From Chrysogorgia sp. JL179-B06 (Eukaryota; Cnidaria; Anthozoa; Scleralcyonacea; Chrysogorgiidae): a DNA stretch of 64,000 nt. Below the pieces are notes generated by a model, which saw nothing but the letters and a program-made list of their open reading frames with translations, searched no databases and had not been told where the DNA came from. Where the stretch lies: assembly GCA_035772405.1 (NCBI GenBank), contig JAYKKM010000224.1, forward strand, positions 2,590,001 through 2,654,000, in the 5' to 3' direction. Shown here piece by piece: positions 55,900-64,000 of the stretch. How positions within the stretch are numbered: position 1 is the first letter of the stretch; each line of letters opens with the position of its first letter. A program made the translations under genes and the position numbers.

Positions 55900-56600
55900 A
55901 ATGTCAAAATGCGTTTTATGATTTGAGTTTTGCGTTGATGTTCTTTAAAGATTTGTTTGTTCAAAATGATAATGACGTCATTTACGGTATTTGGTTTTCT
56001 TTTGTGCTTTCCGTGGGATAGACTGGTTAAAGGGGAACTGTAGTCAAAAAACAAATTACTTTTAAATAAAAGGCCTTTTAGTATAATGTTTAGAAATGTT
56101 AATCATTTTACGATATCTGCTCTTGTACTCGAGAAATAACGTTTTCATTCTCGTATTTTATGCTTCTGACGTCGCCATTTTATTGTTTGCTCGACGGCTC
56201 AGACTCGATGTACGGCGAGAATTTCTTTTCAATTTTGACGTCATTGAGCACAAGGAACAAAAGACAAGCATTCAATGACGTCAAAATTGAAAAGAAAACA
56301 CCCGCTGAACATCGAGTTTGAGCCGTCGAGCAAACTCTAAAATGGAGGCGTCCAGAAGCATAAAATACGAGAATGAAAACGTTATTTCTCGTAAAATATC
56401 GTAAATTTTATTACAGATATCGTAAAATTATTAACATTTCTAAACATTATACTAAAGGCCTTTTATTTAACAGCAATTTGTTTTTTGACTAGAATTCCCC
56501 TTTAAGGGCTTTGAGCGAAAAAGTGAATAAAGTCTCAACGATAGCGTTCAAGTATATCATCAACGTTTGAATTAGGTCAAATAGCTCTACATATTGTATC
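55900..56600. repeat. dispersed host repeat, filled by a family B MITE
   Basis: 55,920-56,026 plus 56,506-56,575 match 61,022-61,205 (TTGGTTTTCTTTT, GCTTTCCGTG, then TTTGAGCGAAAAAGT and AAGTATATCATCAACGTTTG). The 61 kb copy lacks the MITE. Confidence 0.75.
56027..56505. mobile_element. TTAA-flanked MITE, family B, copy 2
   Basis: TTAAAGGGGAACTGTAGTCA to GACTAGAATTCCCCTTTAA, TTAA on both sides. Inverted CAATTTTGACGTCATTGAG blocks sit at the centre. Confidence 0.9.
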
Positions 56601-56613
56601 CGAAATGATGCCT

Positions 56614-57320
56614 TAAAGTGCCTCTAACACAATTTTGTTTTTTTATCCCATCGAATATACGGTTTGTTTAGAATGTTTCAGTGGAAAAAAAATTCAATTT
56701 GGATAAATTGTCTAGTTTTTATGGCGTGTTGAATTTGGCATTTCGTGGCTCAGTGCCGTGACCACGAGTTCTTTCTGACGTCACGCAAGGTAGTCAGCAT
56801 TTCGCTTTGTTCTTCGTGTGTTGTTGTTGTTTGATTCGATCACTTTAGAGTTTAGATATTGTTCAGCAATCATGTCCAGCAGTGAATCAACTTCCGATTT
56901 ATAGTGAATTTGCATGTAGGACGAAAGTTTATCTAGCCGAGTACCTTGCGTGACGTCACAAAATTTACTCGTTCCAGACTCCTCGTAGCCACGGAAGTGG
57001 TCCATCAAAAAGCGCCTTTTTACCATCTTTAAACTGCCATAAAAATCGGAGGATTTTAAGAAATTCATTTTTGTTTTTGCAGAAATACTAGAAATCATAT
57101 CAAGATTTGATATCGCTTCGGACCAACAAACCTTCATTGAACATCCACGCAAAGCTCAAATTATAAAACATTTTGGTATTCAACTATTCACTTCATGTAG
57201 ATCAGTAATATTGTATTTGGAGTCATGACATTTGTTTGATATGCTAATGATCATAACTTCGACACCTCACTGGATAAGGACTTATTCAAGCAGCCTGTAC
57301 ATCTTTGAGATTACAACGTC
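56614..57320. mobile_element. family D MITE, partial
   Basis: Left end TTAAAGTGCCTCTAACACAA; centre-like motif TTTGATATGCTAATGATCAT at 57,233. The right end is replaced by the 33-bp repeat segment. A 123-codon minus ORF lies inside. Confidence 0.5.
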
Positions 57321-57760
57321 AGATGACCTGAAGCAGGACTCATCATTCTCCAGTCATGACCTGAAGAAGGACACATCATTCTCCAGTCATGAACTGAAGG
57401 AGGACACATCATTCTCCAGTCATGACCTGAAGGAGGACACATCATTCTCCAGTCATGACCTGAAGGAGGACACATCATTCTCCAGTCATGACCTGAAGAA
57501 GGACACATCATTCTCCAGTCATGACCTGAAGGAGGACACATCATTCTCCAGTCATGACCTGAAGAAGGACACATCATTCTCCAGTCATGACCTGAAGGAC
57601 ACATCATTCTCTAGTCATGACCTGAAGAAGGACACATCATCCGAAACGTCGTCCATTAATATACGTAAGTACTCTTACTTAAATATTTTTCGACACATTG
57701 AAGTTCTCTTATTCTCCTCTTCATATTACATCCAGTTCTTTTGAGAACTTAGCATATTTC
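57320..57760 (-). pseudogene. duplicate of the modular gene's last exon with 33-bp minisatellite
   Basis: 57,620-57,750 matches 4,400-4,540: the proposed last exon of the modular gene and its upstream intron (TATCCAGTTCTTTTGAGAA), up to the point where module 9's donor would be. The adjacent exon part is repeated as ten 33-bp units of GACCTGAAGGAGGACACATC type (57,323-57,645). The repeat is open in one plus and one minus frame, so coding strand cannot be decided here. Confidence 0.5.
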
Positions 57761-57769
57761 ATATTTATT

Positions 57770-58090
57770 CTTATCTTCGAGATTATGCAACGAAATCACT
57801 TGCAACTGTGCATGTGCGTGTGTATATGCCATGACACCAAACGTGTGAAGTCTCCAGTTTTCCAATTTGTTAATCCGAAAGATATACAGGTCATGATGCA
57901 GTGTTATCTAATATACTTATATGATCATTTACATATACCAAAGAAATTTTAATATCTCAGGAACAAATTGTGAGATATGGAAGAGGTGTGAATATTTATA
58001 ATGTCAAGAGTTATTTTAAAATAAGAATAGGTTAAAAAACCACGACCAGACAGACAACTTGTGTTGTGCTGCGTAGGCAGTGTAGAATTA
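57770..58090. other. no gene seen
   Basis: AT-rich with short ORFs only. Confidence 0.4.
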
Positions 58091-58091
58091 A

Positions 58092-58300
58092 TACAAATCA
58101 AATATCTAAAAAGGTTGGTGTACTGCCGAAATAGCGTGTAAGTATAGTCTAACGTTTCGAACGAAGGCCCTTCGTCAGAGAGTGAAAAGTAAAGTGAACT
58201 AAAAATGATAAAAAACAAAGGGCCTTAGCTAAAAAAGTTAGACTACTTTCTTATACGCTATTTCGGCAGTACACCAACCTTTTTAGATATTTGATTTGTA
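58092..58300. mobile_element. Penelope-like terminal repeat with hammerhead-like core
   Basis: Inverted arms TACAAATCAAATATCTAAAA and TTTTTAGATATTTGATTTGTA. On the minus strand, 58,178 to 58,147 reads CTGACGAAGGGCCTTCGTTC then GAAACGTTAGAC. CTGANGA and GAAA are hammerhead ribozyme core motifs, which are known in Penelope-like elements. Helix III can form with AGTCTAAC near 58,232, but helix I is not convincing. Confidence 0.45.
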
Positions 58301-58309
58301 TTTTCATTG

Positions 58310-60450
58310 TATATGTACTTTAAGTAAAAAAATGTGGCATTTAATTGATTAAATTCGTCTGAATTCAATGGGCCCCACATAACCACGCAGTTGAACATCA
58401 TATATGCGCCCGCGAAAAACCTTTCCACGGCAGACCTTCGGTTGTGGGTCTACACTGCACATAGCAACGACGTTTTCTTTTTATTCTTTTACGATGGATT
58501 TACGAGTGCGTGCCAAACAAACCCTTGCTCATTTATGTCTTCGTGGTTGAATAATACTCGATCATTCCTTGAATCCAAGTGCGACAACGCAGGAGGGTGT
58601 CTTCCTGCAGGATTTCTTTCTAGGACTCATTCTTATGCGGAATACAACACGATGCACCAGCGAAAAGCTTAAGTGGAACTTGGAGTCTGGAGAGAGTAGT
58701 GCTACGAGACGTGTCATTAGCGTTTCTGAGTGGTTCATCTTCCTCTTGCCAGATAGAATGACGAGCGGGGATTGGTTGAGCTAGCACATTACAGAGAATG
58801 AAGGTATAACAAGTTTAGAATACATTCATAACAACGTGCACGAACGTATGCATGTGCAGTGGTTCATCGATGATTGCGTACGGCAGGAAGCGAGTTTTAG
58901 GGATACAACGATGCGAGTTTTAGGGATACAACGATACGAGTTCTTTATATACGATATATGTATCCCGATACAGCTGTCACGATACGATTCCATGTTTTGC
59001 ATCACTGAAATCAGTGCTGAAGACAATTATATGCAATCTATGTTGATATGCATGAACCTAACGAGACTCTCCTCTACGGACTAATTTCAAGCAAAAAAAA
59101 AGGAAAACTGTAATTTTCAGAAATAAAACACACTTAGTCTTGGTAAAATAATATTGTTTTTAAAAGAATAAAATATTGACATTCCAACAAAAAAATATTT
59201 TACTGGTGTATCCAGTTTTTACGAAAATCGACCATAACCACATTTGGGTAAAGAGGCCTCGTTGATAATTAATATAGAAAGCTATCATCAACATATCAAT
59301 ATTTTGTTCCAAATAGCGATACTCGTATCGTGACGAGAAATATCGCGATATATCCATGTATCAGTGCATCGTTGAAGATCTAATGAGTTTTATTACAGAT
59401 AAAAATAGTCAAAGTTGATTAAAGTTTCCTCCTTGATAGGTATGGAAGATATGCGAGTTTTGTGCAAAAAGTAAAAAAATGGCACGCAATAGGTGCATGT
59501 GTCTACAGCGTTTGAATATAGGATCTAAAATAATCGTATACAGTTCAGCTCTTAACGTATTCGCTGTTTGTTTGATTGGTTGGTATTTTATTCTATTGTT
59601 ACTGACATTACTTACATTTTTGAACACCAGCGCATGCGCGCTGTAGACACAAACAGAAAAATACGGGTAAATTTTGCATCTTTATAAGGGGAAACAGGTT
59701 TGAATCTTAATGCAAATATTCAATGTACAATTTGTCAGATGTTTGCCCATCTTATTGAGGCGAGTCTAAAAGTGTAGTGACCGCAATAACTATATAGTTT
59801 AGTGTAATGAAACACACGCTTGAATCAGTATTCTTGCATATAGCACGACCAAATAGCGTCAACGTTTGATTCCAACTGGAAAAACGTTGGAACTATTTAA
59901 CATGTATCGCTGTACTTGTTATACCTTCTATGAATACTGTCGTGTGCTAACCAAACTCGCGCCATACAATTATAGTTACAGCTTTTTTACATGGTGACAA
60001 AAAGATATTCTCAGGGCCGAAACACAACGTAACTGTTTATTGGCAGAATACAGCTAGAAAATATATGTACTTGGAGCAGTGACAAATATCAATTTTCTTG
60101 AAGATTAAAAAATCAATAAAACTGCATTGCTGAATATCGCTAAAAAATTCACAAGCAGGCAACCTGTATATGGGAGGGTTCGTGATCTATGTGGTGCACG
60201 GGGGGTATGCTGAATTTTTGCTTTTGTTCTTTGTTTTTTTGGAATCCCTATTCCTAATCTCAATGAATTTTCCCACTCCCCTCACCGACTATAAATCGTG
60301 AAACGTTGTACCTCCCCACCCACCCACCCACCCATTCCATCGCTCATCAAATGACCAATACTGTATATGATATTTGTAGGTTTGTAGTTCAATATGTGCT
60401 ATTACCGTCAATCACATTACAGCGCTGATAAACTAAGAACAGCACTAAAG
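58310..60450. other. no gene supported
   Basis: Several overlapping ORFs of 62-93 codons with no family resemblance. CGATACGAG-type motifs cluster at 58,890-58,990 and again at 59,325-59,370 in inverted sense (GATATATCCATGTATCAGTG), hinting at another foldback MITE. A CCCACCCACCCACCCACCCA run lies at 60,317-60,336. Confidence 0.4.
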
Positions 60451-60504
60451 AACTTCTATTGGCACAATTTCAGAACAACAAAACTTCCAAAAGAATAGTA
60501 TTAA

Positions 60505-60695
60505 AGGAATACCAAATGGTTTTCCGTGCAGGATACAGTGATCCAAACAAGCGCGATGTTGCGAGACTTTCGAAAATCGTAAAAAACACGAGCCGATTGG
60601 CGAGTGTTTTTAGCTTTTCAAAAGTGGAGCAACATCCAAGTATTTGGATCACAGTATACTACCATCCTGTGCGGAAAAGCATATTTGGTATATTT
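60505..60695. mobile_element. foldback repeat, related to 61.2 kb
   Basis: ACCAAATGGTTTTCCGTGCA and TGTGCGGAAAAGCATATTTG with GTGATCCAAA/TTTGGATCAC form paired arms. The left arm recurs at 61,230-61,330. Confidence 0.65.
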
Positions 60696-61019
60696 GGACA
60701 GAGAAATAGCACTGAACTTTATAGAAAAATTGGATGACGTTAAGGCGCGAAAATTTCCGTGTTGGATCCTCTGATCCTGCACGAATATTGACCAATCAAA
60801 GCGCTTATTGTGTACATGTTATTTTATAATAGATGATACTGTCTGGCCAGTATTAAAGAATGAAATGTTTTTAAAATAATGCATCGTAAGGCTAGCCATC
60901 AAAGCACTGCATCATTATCAGCCATGCAATAAAATCCAATAAAAGTAAGGTCAAAAGTTTTCGTGTACTCTAACACACAAACTACAGCTCGGTAACACAA
61001 ACTACATAGCGCACGTTGT

Positions 61020-61440
61020 CTCTCTTTACGTTGATGTTTTATAAAGGTTTGTTGGTCCGAAATGATAATGAATGTGACGTTATTTACGTCATTTGGTTTT
61101 CTTTTCTGCTTTCCGTGAGATAGATTGGTTGAGGATTTGAGCGAAAAAGTTAATAAAATCTCTACTATAGCGTTCAAGTATATCATCAACGTTTGAATTA
61201 CAGAACTTTCGAAAGGATATAGTAAAGGAATACCAAATGGTTTTCCGCGTGCTGGATAATGTGATCCAAACACGCGGGATGTTGCGAGAGACTTTCGAAA
61301 AGCGTAAAAAACACGAGCCGAGCTTTTCAAAAGCTACGGCTCCGTAACAGAAACTACAGAGCGCATGTTGTCTTTCCAAGATGGCCGCTGCCTCTCCTGC
61401 AAGATGGCCGCCGCTAAATGTTTTCGCTGCATCGAACAAC
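61020..61440. repeat. dispersed host repeat, empty-site copy
   Basis: Matches the repeat at 55.9-56.6 kb without the MITE, then runs into the ACCAAATGGTTTTCCG arm shared with 60.5 kb. ORFs across it are by-products. Confidence 0.7.
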
Positions 61441-61494
61441 TCAGTCTCTTATTTAGATCAGTTATAAGAATTACAGTTGCAGTAGAATCCGTAT

Positions 61495-61690
61495 TTGCAT
61501 AGAGTTATAGAAATAGGAACTAGGAAGTTTGAGACAACAAGAAATCGCAATGGGATTCAGGCTCGTGTTCCTATTGCGATATCTCGTTCTCCAAAACATT
61601 CACTCCTATAACTCAATGAAAACACGGAAAATATTATCTATTTCGTTTCTAAAATAACCCGTGGAAAATAAGTAAAACATTGACATGGCG
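61495..61690. repeat. second copy of the 42.2 kb foldback repeat
   Basis: GCTCGTGTTCCTATTGCGAT, CTCGTTCTCC and AAAACACGGAAAATATTATC follow the same order as at 42,240-42,340. Confidence 0.65.
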
Positions 61691-61838
61691 ATCTTTCTTA
61701 ATGTCATCAAAATGTAAATTCTCCTTACTCCTCAAGATGGTGTATGTGATGGCGTGAACTTTTCCATGTTTCTAATCCCAATTTTTCAAATATCTCAGTA
61801 CGGTTTTTAAAAGACCCCGAAAAGTTCGGCATACTGTA

Positions 61839-61860
61839 CCCCCCCCCCCCCCCCCCCCCT
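61839..61860. repeat. poly-C run
   Basis: About 20 consecutive C bases, likely to be length-variable or an assembly weak point. Confidence 0.9.
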
Positions 61861-62009
61861 CACACATAAATTGTGAACCCACTATAAGCAGTAGATACTT
61901 AACTAAATTTATAAATGGAAAATTACATTGTTGCCCTTGCATTCGTATACGAGATGTTTATTTTGTTTATACGAAGGGAGCCAACAAGTCGTTAGCATTT
62001 GCTGTGAAG

Positions 62010-62080
62010 AAGGTCTGAATCAGCAGGTCTGAATCAGAAGGCCCAAATCAGCAGGCCCAAATCAACAGGCCTGAATCAGT
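62010..62080. repeat. 17-bp tandem repeat (GGCCCAAATCAGCA)n
   Basis: Four to five units alternating CAGGTCTGAATCAG and AAGGCCCAAATCAG. Confidence 0.85.
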
Positions 62081-62089
62081 TTTCTTTTG

Positions 62090-63040
62090 TTACTTGCCTG
62101 CCTCCTCCGCAGGCTCTTAATCGGGAGTGGGCAGGCAGGGCGGCGCAGGCTAGCAATAGAGTGCAGCAATGGTTGATGGGAAGGTGATAAAAAGCAATGG
62201 TTGATGGGAAGGCGATAAATGAAAATTTTAGAGCCTGAGAAATCGTGTGTCGAAACTCTGCAAATTTGATCGAAACATTGCAAATTGGCTTTGGAAATGG
62301 CGAAGACGCGAAGTCGCTTAACAAACTTGCAGCTAGAGACGGGAAATACGCCGATGCCATATTGGTCTACATAAATAGCTCTTTGTAGGTGAAAACCGCG
62401 TGTGATTATCGTATTCGAGTATTAAATATTAAAAACAGCGCACGAGTGTTTATATTAAACGGCGATATACCGCCGAGTGTTTTACCAGCTTCTCGAGTGC
62501 CGTTATAACGGCATATATTGTATTTGATAATCGATATATACACTGTAAAGGTGGAAATCATTCAAACTCAGGTACGTCGGTAGTAATAGCACATAGCAAC
62601 ATAATATAATATAATATAATATAATACATCAGTCATCACCCACCCTTGTTTACAGCTTTTTATGACAACGTTACGCCTCCATAGTTATGCAATTTAAACT
62701 ATATTTTGTCAGTGTTTGACCTGGAATAATTTACTATATCCTACATATTTCCTCTACAAAGCATATTAATATTCATATAAAGCAAAAGTGTACTGGTATT
62801 TTGGCAATTATATTGGCGTATATGTTCACGGCTTCACGCGAATAATTTAAAAATTGTCATCGAACTATAGTATTTTACCTATAAATCTTTAATTTAAACG
62901 TCATCGACAAGTATTTTATATTGTCAGACCAATATTGCGTTGGCGCAATTCCTGTCTCTAGCTATACAAATCGCATTCGCTGATCTCTATATAGAAATTA
63001 CTCAAATTAGTGGCCATTACAGAAAACGCCATTTTGGATG
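62090..63040. other. no gene seen
   Basis: Includes a two-copy GCAATGGTTGATGGGAAGG repeat (62,167-62,216) and an (ATAAT)n run at 62,599-62,626. Confidence 0.4.
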
Positions 63041-63048
63041 CAGGATTT

Positions 63049-63130
63049 CCCAGTCGCTTCTCGCTCTCTCCCCTTCCCGTCGTTCCTCGCGTTCCTTTCG
63101 GCTCTCGTAATTTGTACGCGAGCGACTGGG
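63049..63130. repeat. foldback with CCCAGTCGCT ends
   Basis: CCCAGTCGCTTCTCGC and GCGAGCGACTGGG are inverted, 82 bp in total. Confidence 0.7.
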
Positions 63131-63169
63131 GACGAGGCAGGTTGATGTCACAAGAGGCATTTTTGTGGC

Positions 63170-63305
63170 AACATCCGGTAACTTTAACAGCAAAAAAGTC
63201 CATGACTATGACATTTTCGGCTGACAAAATATATTATTATTTTGCTTAGGAAAACCCAAATATTACGGATATGTAGAATCCACAAACGTGAGATAGGCAC
63301 TTTAA
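63170..63305. mobile_element. right half of a family A TTAA MITE
   Basis: ACTTTAACAGCAAAAAAGTC and TTTTCGGCTGACAAAATATA match the right arm of the 3.2 kb element; the end ATAGGCACTTTAA is at 63,305. The left arm was lost or replaced. Confidence 0.7.
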
Positions 63306-63309
63306 TAGC

Positions 63310-63933
63310 CTTTAATAGCCCTTAATAACCCCCAATAACCGTGTCCCTGCATGATTGGTGGGCTGATCTCTTCAGGCTATATTATAACCGCTTTCTGAAC
63401 AACCCAACCAACGAGTTTGTGCATAAAAATAAGAAAGCTTGGCATATTACTCAACCTGCTCGTTTTAGGGGTTTATGTGAAAGATGTTTGTTATGTTTTA
63501 CCATCTTTTTATCTGATGTTACGTACAGCAATAATAAGTAGAGTTTTCCTATTACAACTCTGTATTGGTACATCTTCAAACAAAACATTCTAGACTAACG
63601 TATAATATATATATTGCTACTTACAATTGACAGTGTATCTTTCCTTGGCACTCTTGCAGTAACTTTCAATCACACTCAAAATTAACATATCTTCTTCGAG
63701 AACACGTCCAGACGCTAGTGAGATGGATTAAGAGAATTTAACAATTTTTCTACATTTCTGTATTCCTCTATTTCTATATTTATATTATATGGAAAACATA
63801 TATAGAGAAATAGATATATGTGGACATATATAGATAAAAGTGGACAGGAAGGTCTAACTTTAAAAGAAAATCAGGGTCGTCGCCATGTGGGGGGACTGCG
63901 GGGGACCAGTAATAAATTCTTCCAAATTCCATG
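63310..63933. other. no gene seen
   Basis: A 66-codon ORF (63,341-63,541) has no family resemblance. Short tandem TTTAATAGCC units at 63,301-63,330. Confidence 0.4.
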
Positions 63934-64000
63934 TTAAAGGGGAACTGTACCCAAAAAATAAATTACTTTTAAATAAAAGGCCTTTAAGTATAATGTTTAG
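63934..64000 (+). mobile_element. family B TTAA MITE, left end, cut by window
   Basis: TTAAAGGGGAACTGTACCCA then AATAAAAGGCCTTTAAGTAT, as in the copies at 12.3 and 56.0 kb. Confidence 0.85.

Noticed and set aside
56781..57152. 123-codon minus ORF with protein-like composition
   Set aside because: Lies within a partial family D MITE, and no domain is recognisable. Transcription evidence would be needed.
57232..57744. 170-codon plus ORF with S-H-D-L-K-x-D-T-S-F-S repeats
   Set aside because: It is the translation of a 33-bp minisatellite, which leaves one frame open on each strand. A good donor (GTAAGT) follows, but the segment is better explained as a copy of a minus-strand exon.
58391..58672. 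93-codon plus ORF with several cysteines, EGF-like at first sight
   Set aside because: Cysteine spacing does not fit EGF and there is no signal peptide or splice context.
60899..61439. 143- and 116-codon overlapping minus ORFs
   Set aside because: They run through a dispersed repeat that also occurs at 55.9-56.6 and 60.5 kb; no domain seen.
62076..62360. two overlapping minus ORFs of 73 and 94 codons
   Set aside because: No family resemblance and adjacent to short tandem repeats; probably chance.

Overview
The window is eukaryotic, AT-rich and dominated by transposable elements. Spliced exons with GT/AG borders, intronless metazoan-type genes (a serpin; a RING/TRAF-zinc-finger/Kelch protein), tRNA-derived SINEs, non-LTR, Penelope-like and BEL/Pao retroelement remains, and many TTAA-flanked MITEs point to an invertebrate animal. 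By family resemblance from memory an anthozoan cnidarian is most likely, but the species cannot be fixed from this sequence alone.

Region by region. 1-1.33 kb: a broken non-LTR reverse transcriptase (minus) with a MITE inserted in it. 1.5-2.93 kb: two copies of the 3' end of another LINE with a restriction-like endonuclease. 3.2-16.9 kb: the most interesting locus, an apparently undescribed minus-strand gene. A signal-peptide exon (16,827-16,917) is followed by nine short exons of 75, 78 or 84 nt. Every junction is phase 1 and each exon encodes one 25-28 residue Lys/His/Asn/Thr-rich module, usually with N-glycosylation sequons. The exons spread by tandem duplication of a roughly 0.6 kb unit, later broken up by hairpin elements and MITEs. 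A short acidic last exon (4,386-4,453) is proposed; a degenerate copy of it lies at 57.3-57.7 kb, expanded into a 33-bp minisatellite.

18.8-20.4 kb: a terminal-inverted-repeat element full of CCGTTCGAACGG palindromes. 20.4-20.8 kb: a hAT-type element. 21.1-23.5 kb: an intact intronless RING/zinc-finger/Kelch gene resembling NRDP1 at its N-terminus, bracketed by an inverted repeat, with a fragment of a paralogue upstream. 23.9-24.6 kb: a Tc1-like remnant and a SINE. 25.6-33.0 kb: a BEL/Pao retrotransposon split by a 2.76 kb giant-hairpin DNA element, which itself carries a 609 bp hAT and a 225 bp element; its integrase is cut off and joined to a Penelope-like GIY-YIG fragment. 33.1-35.3 kb: a possible decayed minus-strand gene, part of which is duplicated at 18.2 kb. 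36.3-37.6 kb: an intact secreted serpin with a predicted Arg-Ser reactive bond.

37.6-64 kb is mostly repeats: TTAA MITEs, Harbinger-like MITEs, two SINE families, LINE fragments, a pair of inverted 17-bp minisatellite arrays (48.3-50.6 kb), many long hairpins, and one orphan terminal exon (48,040-48,147, minus). The only genes that look intact are the serpin, the RING-Kelch gene and probably the modular secreted gene. Nothing suggests that the genes act together; the locus is mainly a record of nested insertion and duplication.
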